Below are positions 54,036 to 63,303 of a stretch of DNA of 64,000 nucleotides, piece after piece. Below the pieces are notes generated by a model. The model was not told where the DNA came from and did no database searches. It worked only from the letters and a program-made list of their open reading frames with translations. Both the position numbers and the translations under genes were made by a program. How positions within the stretch are numbered: position 1 is the stretch's first letter; each line of letters starts with the position of its first letter. This DNA is from a bacterium. GTDB taxonomy: Bacteria; Planctomycetota; Planctomycetia; Pirellulales; Pirellulaceae. The stretch spans positions 84,042 through 148,041 of the forward strand of contig JAUIGN010000014.1 of NCBI GenBank assembly GCA_030430075.1, read 5' to 3'.

Positions 54036-54051
54036 CGGACTGGTCAGTCCG
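54036..54051. promoter_or_regulatory. CGGACTG/CAGTCCG inverted repeat, candidate TetR operator
   Basis: CGGACTG and CAGTCCG are exact inverses separated by GT. The site ends 18 bases before the tetR start codon, partly over the ribosome-binding region, so a bound repressor could shut off the regulator-adaptor-pump operon. Confidence 0.5.
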
Positions 54052-54069
54052 AACGGAGGGAGACAAGAC

Positions 54070-54684
54070 ATGAAGGTTGCTGTGACGGTCATCAAGGACC
54101 CCGAAAAGGACCGGCGAATCCTGTGCGCAGCGACTCAAGTGTTTTCTGAGCAAGGATTTAGTGCGGCTGAAACGCAGGCGGTTGCCGATCTGGCCGGGGT
54201 CGGCAAGGGGACCGTCTATCGATATTACGGGAGCAAGGAAGAGTTGTTCCTGGCGGTGGCGGACGCGGGCATGAAGCAATTGGAGCGTCATGTGCTGGCG
54301 ACCTTGGAAGGGGAGGAGGAGACGATTCGAGCGATTCGCGGCTGTGGGCTCGCTTACGCCGCCTTCTTTCAGGAGAACCCGCAGTTGGTGGAGATTTTGA
54401 TCCAGGAGCGAGCCACCTTTCGGGGCTCGATTCCGGACACGCACCTTGTCTACCGCCAGAAGAATCGGGGCGTCTTTGAGGCGCTTCTCCGCAGGGGCGT
54501 CGCGGAAGGGACGCTTCGCGACCTGGACGTCACTGAAGCGACGAACGCCTTTGCGAACTTATTGTACGGCACGATTGTCTGTGGATGCCTTGGAGGTTCG
54601 ACGGCCGAGCTTACGCGGATGGCGAGTGCGGCGATCGAGATCCTGCTACGGGGCATTGTGAGCGACCCATCGACTTTGAAGTGA
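54070..54684 (+). CDS. TetR-family transcriptional regulator
   Basis: The 204-residue protein has the N-terminal TetR DNA-binding domain: ILCAATQVFSEQGFSAAETQ, then AVADLAGVGKGTVYRYYGSK and EELFLAV. The C-terminal ligand-binding domain is not specific enough to predict a ligand. The ATG at 54070 follows GGAGGGAG; the frame is open upstream to 53920 but that would cover the palindromic sites. It lies 9 bases before the RND adaptor gene, so it probably controls the pump and itself. Confidence 0.9.
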   Translation: MKVAVTVIKDPEKDRRILCAATQVFSEQGFSAAETQAVADLAGVGKGTVYRYYGSKEELFLAVADAGMKQLERHVLATLEGEEETIRAIRGCGLAYAAFFQENPQLVEILIQERATFRGSIPDTHLVYRQKNRGVFEALLRRGVAEGTLRDLDVTEATNAFANLLYGTIVCGCLGGSTAELTRMASAAIEILLRGIVSDPSTLK

Positions 54685-54693
54685 GGACTGCTC

Positions 54694-56025
54694 GTGCGTT
54701 GTCTGGTTTGTCTGCTGTGGTGCGTCCTGCCGCTGGCCGTGTTGGGCTGTGCGCGGGAAGCCCCGAATCCGCTCGGGGCGGCGGCGCCGCTTGAAAAGAC
54801 CGAAGTTGCCCTGGTTCCGGTGATGCGGCAGGATCTGACGGCCAACCTGGAATTGGTTGGGAATTTCCTGCCGGCACGCCGTTCGGTGATTGTTGCGGAG
54901 GTTGACGGTGTGATTGAGACGATCCCCACACCGAAGGTCAATCCGACGGTGGTCGAGGTGGAGGGGATTCGCGAGACGCTGCCGCTGGACATCGGGGCGT
55001 CCGTTCAGAAGGGCGATTTGCTGGTCCAGTTGGATGCTTCGGACTACGAGCTGGCTCTCGAGGCAGAGCGAGCCAAGCTGGCTCAGGCCAAGGCCGATTT
55101 GGCGAAGTTGTTGTCCTGGAAGCGGCCGGAGGAGATTGCCTTGAGCAAGGCCCTCTACGATGAGGCCCAGGCCAATTTCACTCGAGCTGAGTCGGCGTTC
55201 GAACGATCGGACCGGCTCTTGAAGACCAATGCGACATCGACCAGCGAACATGAAGAGAAGCACGCCAACGCGCTGAAAGCGCGGGCGTTGCTGGCGCATG
55301 CCGAAGCGAACGTGGCGATGGCGGAAGCCGGTCCCACGGCGGAAGAGATCGCGGTTGCCAAGGCGGCGGTCGCATCGGCCGAGGCGCAGGTCAAGCAGAA
55401 GCAGTGGCGCGTTGACAAGACAACGATCACCGCACCTTACGGCGCGGTCATTACTGACCGGTACGTGGATGTGGGTGAGCGGGTGACCGCGCTGCCTCGT
55501 GTCGAGATCATGGAACTGATGGAGGTCCGTTTTCTGGTGGCCGAAGTCGGCGTTCCGGAGCGATTCTTCGGCAGGTTGCAGTTGCTGGACCAGGCCCAGG
55601 TGCGGGTTCAGGGGCGCAGCGAGCCGGTCCCGGGGCTGGTCGTCCGGATCAATGAGAAGGTCGACCCAGGGAGTCGCACGTTCCGGGTCCGCATCGGCAT
55701 CGACAATGGGGATCGCCAGTTTCACGTCGGGCAATTCGTCCGCGTTCTCCTCAACGTGGCGTCGTCTCCTGAGACACTGACCATTCCCCTGCGGGCGGTC
55801 ACGTATTCCGGGGGCCAACCAAGCGTCTTTGTGTTTGCGGACGATAAGGTCTCTCTGCGTCCGATTGAATTGGGCATCGAGACGGATGATCTCGTCGAAG
55901 TGGCCGCCGGGCTTAAGGAAGGCGATCAGGTTGTCGTCGATGACCCGGCCGTCTTGACGGACAACATGCCTGTACGTGTCCGCGGTGGCACATCGGTCGC
56001 ACAACTGCCAGCGAGTCAACGGTGA
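54694..56025 (+). CDS. RND efflux periplasmic adaptor lipoprotein
   Basis: The start is GTG; the 443-residue protein has a lipoprotein signal, MRCLVCLLWCVLPLAVLGC, with the lipobox LAVLGC. The membrane-fusion protein layout follows: a barrel/lipoyl half (LVQLDASDYELALEAE), a long alpha-hairpin coiled coil rich in Ala and Lys (about 125-235), the second lipoyl half (KTTITAPYGAVITDRYVDVG) and a beta-barrel domain (VRINEKVDPGSRTFRVRI). It links the inner-membrane pump to an outer-membrane channel. No channel gene is adjacent. Its stop overlaps the pump's GTG start. Confidence 0.92.
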   Translation: MRCLVCLLWCVLPLAVLGCAREAPNPLGAAAPLEKTEVALVPVMRQDLTANLELVGNFLPARRSVIVAEVDGVIETIPTPKVNPTVVEVEGIRETLPLDIGASVQKGDLLVQLDASDYELALEAERAKLAQAKADLAKLLSWKRPEEIALSKALYDEAQANFTRAESAFERSDRLLKTNATSTSEHEEKHANALKARALLAHAEANVAMAEAGPTAEEIAVAKAAVASAEAQVKQKQWRVDKTTITAPYGAVITDRYVDVGERVTALPRVEIMELMEVRFLVAEVGVPERFFGRLQLLDQAQVRVQGRSEPVPGLVVRINEKVDPGSRTFRVRIGIDNGDRQFHVGQFVRVLLNVASSPETLTIPLRAVTYSGGQPSVFVFADDKVSLRPIELGIETDDLVEVAAGLKEGDQVVVDDPAVLTDNMPVRVRGGTSVAQLPASQR

Positions 56026-59000
56026 AGATCTCCGAGTTTTGTATTCGGCGGCCGGTCTTTGCGACCATGCTGATCACGGCCTTGGTCGTGTTCGGTTTGA
56101 CGTCGTACAACAGTATCGGCGTGAGCCTGTTTCCGGATGTCGACTTTCCGATCGTGACGGTGACCGTCCTCTACGAGGGGGCCGATCCGGAAACGGTCGA
56201 GACCGAAGTCACGGATCTGCTCGAAGAGTCGATCAACACGATTAGCGGCATCAAGTCGCTCCGCTCGGAGAGCGCCGAGGGAATCTCGCAAGTTTTCGTC
56301 GAATTCGAGATGGAGCGGAACATCGACGTCGCCGCACAGGACGTCCGCGAGAAGGTCGCGGCGATCCGTGCTGAATTGCCGCAGCAGGTCGAGCCGCCGA
56401 TTGTGGAGAAATTCGATCCCGATTCAGCTCCGATTCTGTCCGTCGTGCTGGCGGGACCACACTCGATTCGGCAGTTGACCCGCTACGCGGACGACGACCT
56501 GAAGCCCCAGATCGAAGGCATCGCGGGGGTCGGTTCGGTGCGCCTGGTCGGCGGGCAGGACCGCGAGATTCGCGTCTGGTTGCGCGTCGACCACCTCCGC
56601 GCCTACGGGGTCGCCACCCAAGACGTGATCGACACGCTCCGCAACGAGAATGTCGAGTTTCCGGGGGGGCGCGTCGAGAGCGAGAATCGGGAGTTGGTCG
56701 TCAAGACGCGCGGCGAGGTGCAGCGCGTCGAAGATTTTCTCGACCTCGTGATCGCCTACCGCGGGCGGTCGCCGGTGCGGATCCGCGACGTCGCCTACAT
56801 TGAAGACGGCACCGAGGACTACCGCAGCTTGTCGCGATTGAACGGGCAGCGGGCTGTCTCGCTGCTGGTGCGGCGCCAATCGGGCGAGAATTTGTTGGCG
56901 GTCGCGGATGCCGTCAAGGAACGGCTGCAGGAGATCGCCGCCGACTTGCCGCCCGGTCACCAGTTGATCCTCGCTCAGGACCTCTCCCTGTTCGTTTCCC
57001 AGAGTATCGACGAGGCGCAAACCGAACTGCTTCGGGGCGGCTTTCTGGCCGTGTTGATCATCCTGGTGTTCCTGAGAACGGTGCGCGGTGCGTTCGTGGC
57101 GGCGGTCACGATCCCCACGACGATCATCGCGACCTACTCGTTCATGCTCTACATGGACTTCACGATGAACATGATGTCGATGTTGGCCTTGACCATTTCG
57201 GTGGGCATGATCATCGACGATTCGATTGTCGTGCTGGAAAATTCGTACCGGCATCTCGAGGCGGGTCGAGGCCGCGTGGAGGCGGCGATTGCCGGAATCT
57301 CGGAAATCGGTTTCGCGGTGGTGGCAACCTCGCTGGCGATCGGTGCGGTCTTCATCCCGGTGGCGTTCATGAAGGGGCTGGTCGGCCGCTTTTTCTACGA
57401 ATTCGGTCTCACGGTCGCCTTTGCCGTCGCCGTCTCGACCTTTATCGCACTCACCCTGTCGCCCATGCTGTGTGCCTTGACGTTGAAGCTGCCCAACCGT
57501 GAAGGCCGCTTGTATGGGTTGATCGAGCGTCGCCTCCGTGGACTCGAAGCGGCGTACCTGGCGACGCTGCGGTTCTCCCTGCACCATCGCCTGTTGGTCA
57601 TGCTGGCGGCCGTTGGCGTGCTCGTCGCGAGCCTCTTCATCACACCCTTCATCGGCAGTGAATTCGTTCCGGATCAGGATGAGTCACAATTCAATATCCA
57701 GGTCGAGACACCATTGGGATCGTCCATTGAACGAACCAGCAAGATTCTGGTCGAGATCGAACGTCGAGTTCGCCAGTTGCCGGGGGCCGTGGACGTCTTC
57801 ACCACGGTCGGTGCCGGTGCCGAGGGGCGGGTGAATGTGGCGTCGATCCTGGTCCGGCTGGCGGAGAAGTCCGAACGTGAGTACGGACAGTTGGCCATCA
57901 TGGCGATGGCTAGGCAGCGGCTGGCGGACCTGGAACACCTGAAGATCAGCGTCGAAGTGATTCCCCGTGTCAGCGGCGGCGGATTCCGTTCGGCGCCGCT
58001 CCAATACAATCTCCGCGGCAGCAACCTGCAGGAGCTGGAAGCGTTCTCGCAGCAGATGATGGAGCGGCTCGAGCAAGTCGACGGGATCGTCGATATCAAC
58101 TCGACCTACGATCCGCGCAAGCCGGAGGTCGCCATTGATATTGACCGTGAGCGGGCCGCGAACCTGGGCGTTTCCCTGGACGAACTGGGCAAGACGGTTC
58201 AGGCCCTGATCGGCGGTCGCGAGGTCACGACGTTTGAAGAGGATGGAGAGCGATACGACGTACGGATCCGCCTGGTCGATGCCGATCGGTCTCGTTCCCA
58301 GGCCATCTACGACTTGCCGGTCCAGGGCCGCGACGGGTTGGTCGAGTTGCGAAATCTGGTTCGCGTAGAGGAAGGGACGGGGCCGGTTCAGATCGATCGC
58401 CAGGATCGACAACGGCAGATTACGATCATGGCAAACCTGGACGCCTCCAAACCGCTGGGCGCCGCCATCACCGATGTGACGTCCATTGAAGGGGAGCTCG
58501 ATTTTCCCGATCGAGTCGTGACCGCGTTTACCGGGGCCGGCGACATGATGGCCGAGTCATTTGCCAGCATCAATTTCAGTTTGATGCTGGCCGTGATCTT
58601 GATCTACATGATTTTGGCGGCCCAGTTCGAGAGCTTCGTGCACCCGTTTACAATCATGCTGTCGCTGCCGCTTTCCATTTGTGGTGCCCTGGGTGGACTG
58701 GCGGTAACCGGCCGCACGTTGAACATCTTCAGCATGATCGGCATGATCATGCTGATGGGCCTGGTTACCAAGAACGGCATTCTTCTGGTGGACTACACGA
58801 ACCACCTGCGACAACTGGGTGCGGAAAAGACCGAGGCATTGTTGCGCGCCGGTCCGGTCCGGTTGCGACCGATCTTGATGACGGCGTTCTCGACGATTGC
58901 CGGCATGTCGCCATTGGTGCTGGGGCTGGGGGCCGGTGCCGAGACACGCGCGCCGATGGGGACCTGCGTGGTCGGGGGCATGCTGACCTCGACGCTGCTG

Positions 59001-59174
59001 ACGCTGGTCGTGATCCCGGTGATGTACAGCTTGATCGACGACCTTGGCCGGCTGCTCCAGCGGATGCTGGCGTGGATACGAGGCGCCGGCCAAGCCGACC
59101 GCGCGCCGGCAACGCCCACCGAGAATCTGGCCGCACGCCAACCACTGCAGCCCGAGGTGGTCGAGTCATCGTAA
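56022..59174 (+). CDS. RND-family efflux transporter permease (HAE1-like)
   Basis: The 1050-residue transporter starts with GTG overlapping the adaptor stop (GTGA). It has the AcrB-like pattern of 12 transmembrane helices with two large periplasmic loops. The proton-relay aspartates are present in VGMIIDDSIVVLEN and the conserved lysine in MGLVTKNGILLVDYTN. The N-terminal ISEFCIRRPVFATMLITALV and the drug-loop motif SLFPDVDFPIVTVTVLYEGA are typical of hydrophobe/amphiphile efflux pumps. It would export drugs, detergents or native metabolites using the proton gradient. Substrate unknown. A tandem repeat array starts about 45 bases downstream. Confidence 0.94.
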   Translation: MKISEFCIRRPVFATMLITALVVFGLTSYNSIGVSLFPDVDFPIVTVTVLYEGADPETVETEVTDLLEESINTISGIKSLRSESAEGISQVFVEFEMERNIDVAAQDVREKVAAIRAELPQQVEPPIVEKFDPDSAPILSVVLAGPHSIRQLTRYADDDLKPQIEGIAGVGSVRLVGGQDREIRVWLRVDHLRAYGVATQDVIDTLRNENVEFPGGRVESENRELVVKTRGEVQRVEDFLDLVIAYRGRSPVRIRDVAYIEDGTEDYRSLSRLNGQRAVSLLVRRQSGENLLAVADAVKERLQEIAADLPPGHQLILAQDLSLFVSQSIDEAQTELLRGGFLAVLIILVFLRTVRGAFVAAVTIPTTIIATYSFMLYMDFTMNMMSMLALTISVGMIIDDSIVVLENSYRHLEAGRGRVEAAIAGISEIGFAVVATSLAIGAVFIPVAFMKGLVGRFFYEFGLTVAFAVAVSTFIALTLSPMLCALTLKLPNREGRLYGLIERRLRGLEAAYLATLRFSLHHRLLVMLAAVGVLVASLFITPFIGSEFVPDQDESQFNIQVETPLGSSIERTSKILVEIERRVRQLPGAVDVFTTVGAGAEGRVNVASILVRLAEKSEREYGQLAIMAMARQRLADLEHLKISVEVIPRVSGGGFRSAPLQYNLRGSNLQELEAFSQQMMERLEQVDGIVDINSTYDPRKPEVAIDIDRERAANLGVSLDELGKTVQALIGGREVTTFEEDGERYDVRIRLVDADRSRSQAIYDLPVQGRDGLVELRNLVRVEEGTGPVQIDRQDRQRQITIMANLDASKPLGAAITDVTSIEGELDFPDRVVTAFTGAGDMMAESFASINFSLMLAVILIYMILAAQFESFVHPFTIMLSLPLSICGALGGLAVTGRTLNIFSMIGMIMLMGLVTKNGILLVDYTNHLRQLGAEKTEALLRAGPVRLRPILMTAFSTIAGMSPLVLGLGAGAETRAPMGTCVVGGMLTSTLLTLVVIPVMYSLIDDLGRLLQRMLAWIRGAGQADRAPATPTENLAARQPLQPEVVESS

Positions 59175-59218
59175 GATCTCCAGCGCGGCCTTCTCCAGCG
59201 CGGCACGTAGCCTTGCGC

Positions 59219-59475
59219 GGCGCAGGTCTCACCGTGCTCGGCGCGGGTTTCACCGTGCTCGGCGCAGGTCTCACCGTGCTAGGCGCAGGTCTCAACGTGC
59301 TCGGCGCAGGTCTCACCTTGCTAGGCGCAGGTCTCAACGTGCTAGGCGCGGGTTTCACCGTGCTCGGCGCGGGTCTCACCGTGCTCGGCGCAGGTCTCAC
59401 CTTGCTCGGCGCAGGTCTCACCTTGCTCGGCGCGGGTCTCCGACCCCGCCGAAACCGCCGACCGCAGGTCTCCAT
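59219..59475 (+). repeat. 21-bp tandem array of the CTCGGCGCAGGTCTC core, eleven units, with cap
   Basis: Eleven GGCGC(A/G)GGT cores occur every 21 bases from 59219 to 59429, e.g. CTCGGCGCAGGTCTCACCGTG. The array ends in the same cap as the arrays at 43909-44197 and 63363-63479: GGTCTCCGACCCCGCCGAAA then CCGCCGACCGCAGGTCTCC. Since 21 is a multiple of three, one frame reads VLGAGLT-like heptapeptides, but no ribosome-binding site or domain supports a gene. It follows the RND pump stop by about 45 bases. Confidence 0.85.
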
Positions 59476-59480
59476 CTCCT

Positions 59481-59540
59481 CCCTTCCCACACCCTCGCCT
59501 TCCCACACCCTCGCCTTCCCACACCCTCGCCTTCCCACAC
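59481..59540 (+). repeat. 16-bp tandem repeat
   Basis: CCTTCCCACACCCTCG occurs three times in a row with a fourth incomplete copy ending CCTTCCCACACAAG. It directly follows the array at 59219-59475 and has a different sequence, so it is a separate slippage-prone tract. Confidence 0.8.
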
Positions 59541-59603
59541 AAGACGCACTCGCCCGGCTGCATCATCAGTGCATGAATGTCATGCACGGCGAGACCTACA
59601 GAA

Positions 59604-59774
59604 AGGCGGAGTCCAATGGAACGGTATTGCGTTCGTCCGGTTCCGTCGATCGCCCAGCAAACCGGCCGCTAACGCGTTCCGGCGGATATCCGCGGCGTGT
59701 TCGGTCGGTACACCACAGACGATTGCGACACGGGGACCTGGCCTGACTGGTTGATCGGTCATGAATCATCCGGG
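59604..59774 (+). repeat. MITE-like dispersed repeat, copy 3
   Basis: This copy shares CCGGTTCCGTCGAT (near 59638) and CAGACGATTGCGACA with copies 1 and 2. Its right end, ATGAATCATCCGGG, is the best-kept terminus: inverted, it reads CCCGGATGATTCAT, matching the left end of copy 1 (CCCGGATCATTCAT) at 13 of 14 bases. Its left end is degenerate. It ends one base before the stop codon of the cysteine desulfurase gene. Confidence 0.55.
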
Positions 59775-59775
59775 C

Positions 59776-60918
59776 TTACGCATCCACGACCGCTTCCCAG
59801 GCGCCGATCAGTAGTTCTGCGGCGCGATCAATTTGTTCTTCCGAGGTGTACCAGCCGACGCTGAGGCGGACGGTACCGCGGGCGGCTTCGGGTGATACTC
59901 CCATGGCAGCCAACGTGGGAGAAACACGCGTTGTCCCGCTATGGCAGGCCGATCCGGTGGACGCACAGAGTTCAGGGATCCGGGCCAACAACTGGGCCCC
60001 CACGGCTCCCGGGAAATTGACGCTCAGTGTGTTCGGCAACCGTTCCGACGCGTGACCGTTGAGTCCCAGTTGAGGTCCGATCTCCGCGCGCAATTTGCCC
60101 CACAGCCGATCTCGCAGCATGGCCATGCGATCGGCCGATTCGTCGAGCGCCTTGCGAACCAGTGAGCAGGCTTGACCCAGGGCGACAATGTAGGGTGTGT
60201 TCTCCGTGCCTGGGCGAAGTCCGTTCTCGTGGCCGGCGCCGCAGAGGACTGGTTCCAGGGGGACCGACCGATTCACATAGAGTGCCCCGACCCCTTTGGG
60301 CGCATAGATTTTGTGGCCGGCCAGGGAGAGCATATCGACGCCCATTTCTCCGACCATGGTACGGATCTTGCCGACCGTTTGGGCGGCATCCGTGTGGACG
60401 AGCACCTGGTTGGCGTGACAGAGTTCAACAATCTGGCGGATCGGTTGAATCACCCCCGTTTCATTGTTGGCATGCATCACGCTGACCAGTCGGGTATGTG
60501 GTCGCAGGGCCGCCTCGATCGCTTCGGGTTCGACGACACCCTGCCGATTCGCGTTCACGAATGTCACCTCGATGCCAAGTCGTTCGAGGTGTTTGGCAGG
60601 TTCGATGACGGCGGGATGCTCGATTTCCGTCGTCACCAAATGGCCGCTCCTGCCGGGAACGTCGCGTAGCAGCATCCCTTGCAGCGCCAGGTTGTTCGCT
60701 TCGGTCCCGCCGGACGTGAAGATGATTTCATCGCGATCGGCCCCCAGCAGCGCTGCCACGCGGCCCCGTGCGTCGTCGATCGCGGCCATTGCCGAACGAC
60801 CCAGGGCATGCGTGCTGGAAGGATTGCCGTAGTGTTCACTGAGGTACGGCAGCATTGCTTCCTGAACGCTCGGTGCGATCGGGGTGGTGGCGTTGTAATC
60901 GAGGTAAATCTGTTGCAT
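59776..60918 (-). CDS. Cysteine desulfurase (NifS/IscS-type)
   Basis: The 380-residue PLP enzyme has the N-terminal IYLDYNATTPI, the PLP lysine in SLAGHKIYAPKGVGALYV and the sulfur-transfer cysteine in ELCASTGSACHSG. HTDAAQTVGKI is the cofactor-binding aspartate block. It removes sulfur from cysteine as an enzyme-bound persulfide for Fe-S cluster or thio-modification. The ATG at 60918 (MQQIYLDYN) is chosen; a longer frame to 61014 lacks family similarity. No iscU or other Fe-S assembly gene is adjacent, so it may also serve tRNA thiolation. GGAAAAC lies about 10 bases upstream. Confidence 0.93.
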   Translation of the reverse strand: MQQIYLDYNATTPIAPSVQEAMLPYLSEHYGNPSSTHALGRSAMAAIDDARGRVAALLGADRDEIIFTSGGTEANNLALQGMLLRDVPGRSGHLVTTEIEHPAVIEPAKHLERLGIEVTFVNANRQGVVEPEAIEAALRPHTRLVSVMHANNETGVIQPIRQIVELCHANQVLVHTDAAQTVGKIRTMVGEMGVDMLSLAGHKIYAPKGVGALYVNRSVPLEPVLCGAGHENGLRPGTENTPYIVALGQACSLVRKALDESADRMAMLRDRLWGKLRAEIGPQLGLNGHASERLPNTLSVNFPGAVGAQLLARIPELCASTGSACHSGTTRVSPTLAAMGVSPEAARGTVRLSVGWYTSEEQIDRAAELLIGAWEAVVDA

Positions 60919-61075
60919 GAAGCTTGTTTTCCGCTGAATTGCCTGACGGCAGGGTTGGCCTAGTTTGCGTAATCGGAACCGCACAACCAGCATCATCGAT
61001 TCTACCGAATCCACCGATACCTACAGAATAGCCCCTGCGCGGATCTTGTCATGCAGCGGGGGACAATCGGAATGT

Positions 61076-61219
61076 TTGCCGGATTTCAGGGAAGTGGAGT
61101 GCGAATCTCCCGCCGTCCCGCGACTGTAAGAGTGACGAAGCCGAATTTGCCACTGGTTGCCCCGGCAACCGGGAAGGCCGGCAGAGGATGAACTCGAGCC
61201 AGGATATCTGGTCCGGCAA
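61076..61219 (+). ncRNA. Cobalamin riboswitch
   Basis: TTGCCGGA (61076-61083) pairs exactly with TCCGGCAA (61212-61219) to close the element as the P1 stem. Inside lie the family's conserved blocks: GGAGTGCGAATCTCCCGC near 61096, GTCCCGCGACTGTAAG near 61115, GCCACTGG near 61149 and GAGCCAGGATATCTGG near 61196. It lies just upstream of a TonB-dependent receptor gene, with the ribosome-binding site about 30 bases past its end, so vitamin B12 binding most likely blocks translation or elongation of the receptor. Confidence 0.9.
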
Positions 61220-61269
61220 TGAAGTCTGACCCCACTTGTTTTCCTCGCGGAAGGAAAGAAAGGGTTCCC

Positions 61270-63249
61270 ATGCGTCAGCGCAATCGGCGGTTGACCGCCC
61301 CCCGGATCTGGCTGTTTCCATGTTGCTTGTTGGCCTTGCAGGCAATTCCTTATCCGATCCGGGCCCAAGACGAGGTGCCGATCTCTCCCGATGATGAGGA
61401 AGTGGTTGCGCCGGAGGTACCGCTGGTCGAGTTGCCGGAGACGGTGGTGACAGGGCGACCGGAACCGTTTCCGGCCAACGCTTTGGGGGACGACAGTCTG
61501 GTGACTCCATCCCGGGCAGCCACCTCGGCCAGCGAGAACGCGACGTCGGTGACCGTGATCACCGGCGAGCAAATTCAGCAGCGGCGTCAAGCGACGGTCC
61601 TGGAGGTTCTTCGCGGCGTCCCGGGACTGGACGTCGTGCAATCGGGAGGAGCGGGCCGGCAGGCGTCTGTCTTTATCCGCGGCGGGAATTCGGAACACAC
61701 CAAGGTGCTGCTGGACGGCATCTCGATGAACGACCCGAGCTCGCCGAATCGGGCCTTTGATTTCTCGACGCTCACGACGGACAACATCGAGCGGATTGAG
61801 GTGGTCCGGGGTCCGCAGAGTATGGTGTATGGTTCGGACGCGATCGGCGGTGTCATCAACATTATCACGAAGCGGGGCGAGGGTCCGATGTCGTTTCGCG
61901 GCAGCCTGATGGGCGGTACCTTCGGGACCCACCAGGAACGCATCGGAGTCAGCGGCGGCAACGAGCGGACGTATTACTCGGTGACCGGATCGTATTTTGA
62001 CGCCGACGGTATCTCCGCCCTGGACCCTCGCTTCGGCGGCGTCGAGCGGGACGGGTTTCAGAACGCGGCCTTTTCCGGCCGGATGGGTTGGAACGTTGCT
62101 GAGTCGGTCAACGTGGACTACGTCTTTCGCTACTCGGATTCCGATTCCGAGGTGGACGACTTCCTGGCCGACAACCTGATTCGCGAGAATCGTCAGCAGC
62201 GATTCTTTCAACGCATCCAGGTTCAGTCCGAGCATGCTGACGGAATGCTGATCAGCAAGGTGGGTTTCAGCCAGACCGACTACCATCGTCTCGATACCGA
62301 TCCGGGGCCGTTTGACGTGCCCGAATTCGACGGCGACTTCCGACAGGTTGACTGGCAGGGGATCGTGCAGGTCAGCGACACCAACGTGTTCACGGTGGGG
62401 GCCGATTACTGGCATGAAGAAGGGCAGACATCGAACACCCCCAAGGTTCCCCGCAACCTGGCCGGGATGTATGTGCAGGATCAATTCAGCCTCTGGGACC
62501 GGTCGTTCACCACGGTAGGCGTACGGTGGGACGATCACAGCACGGCGGGGACGGCGCAGACCTATCGTGTAACTCAACTGTTTCGCTGCGACCAGACCGG
62601 CACCAACGTGCACGGCAGCATCGGCCGCGGTTTCAAGGCGCCTTCGGTCGCGCAGAGTTCGACGTTCTTTTTTCTCGGCGACCCCGCGCTGTTGCCCGAA
62701 TTCAGCAAGGGTTGGGATGTGGGAATCGAGCAAGCGTGGTACTGTGGCAATCTCACCTTGGACGTGACGTATTTTCGCAACGACTACCGTAACTTGATTG
62801 TCTTCGATTTCCCTACGTTCAGTTTGCGGAACGTAGGCTTGGCGGAATCGTCGGGGGTCGAGGTGGTTGCGTTCGCGCAGTTGACGGACGCGTCGTCGCT
62901 GTCGGCCTCATACACGTACACCGACACTGAGAACCTGGTCACCAACACCCAGTTGTTGCGTCGCCCGCGGAACAAGGCCAGCCTCAGCGCCCATCATCGT
63001 TGCTGTGCCGACCGCGCCACCGTCAACGCATATCTCAACTATGTGGGCACGCGCGACGATTTTGGCCTGACGGACGTCACGACGCTCGGCCAATACATCA
63101 CGCTCGACTTGAGCGGATCGTATCGTATTGATGAACGCTGGACGCTGTTTGCCAGAATCGACAACGCCACGGACACCGACTACGAACAAGTATTCAGTTT
63201 CGGCACGCCGGGGATCGCTGCCTACGCCGGAGTGACCTTCACGCAGTAA
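61270..63249 (+). CDS. btuB: TonB-dependent outer-membrane receptor, BtuB-like
   Basis: From the ATG at 61270 the protein has 659 residues. A signal peptide (WLFPCCLLALQAIPYPIRAQ) precedes a TonB-box-like segment (LPETVVTGRPEP), the plug domain (SVTVITGEQIQQRR, VLEVLRGVPGLDVVQSGG, SVFIRGGNSEHTKVLLDG, IERIEVVRGPQSMVYGSDAI) and a 22-strand-type beta-barrel to the C-terminus (YAGVTFTQ). AAGGAAAGAAAGGG lies upstream. The cobalamin riboswitch just before it points to uptake of vitamin B12 or related corrinoids. No btuFCD transporter genes are nearby. Cysteines in loop positions (RCDQ, WYCGN, RCCAD) are unusual for BtuB. Confidence 0.9.
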   Translation: MRQRNRRLTAPRIWLFPCCLLALQAIPYPIRAQDEVPISPDDEEVVAPEVPLVELPETVVTGRPEPFPANALGDDSLVTPSRAATSASENATSVTVITGEQIQQRRQATVLEVLRGVPGLDVVQSGGAGRQASVFIRGGNSEHTKVLLDGISMNDPSSPNRAFDFSTLTTDNIERIEVVRGPQSMVYGSDAIGGVINIITKRGEGPMSFRGSLMGGTFGTHQERIGVSGGNERTYYSVTGSYFDADGISALDPRFGGVERDGFQNAAFSGRMGWNVAESVNVDYVFRYSDSDSEVDDFLADNLIRENRQQRFFQRIQVQSEHADGMLISKVGFSQTDYHRLDTDPGPFDVPEFDGDFRQVDWQGIVQVSDTNVFTVGADYWHEEGQTSNTPKVPRNLAGMYVQDQFSLWDRSFTTVGVRWDDHSTAGTAQTYRVTQLFRCDQTGTNVHGSIGRGFKAPSVAQSSTFFFLGDPALLPEFSKGWDVGIEQAWYCGNLTLDVTYFRNDYRNLIVFDFPTFSLRNVGLAESSGVEVVAFAQLTDASSLSASYTYTDTENLVTNTQLLRRPRNKASLSAHHRCCADRATVNAYLNYVGTRDDFGLTDVTTLGQYITLDLSGSYRIDERWTLFARIDNATDTDYEQVFSFGTPGIAAYAGVTFTQ

Positions 63250-63303
63250 GCCGCAACACGCGTCCGCGTCCGCTTCGGTCGGCGATCAAGGGAACCGTGG
63301 AAT

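Noticed and set aside
56424..57587. 387-residue minus-strand frame opposite the RND pump
   Set aside because: The frame is His/Arg/Asp-rich, typical of an antisense shadow of a high-GC membrane protein gene.
58679..59754. Open frames with LGAGLTV heptapeptide repeats over the 21-bp array
   Set aside because: They start inside the RND pump gene in other frames and only the repeat keeps them open.
61021..62733. 570-residue minus-strand frame opposite the TonB-dependent receptor and riboswitch
   Set aside because: The plus-strand gene has a signal peptide, plug motifs and a riboswitch; the minus frame is a high-GC shadow.
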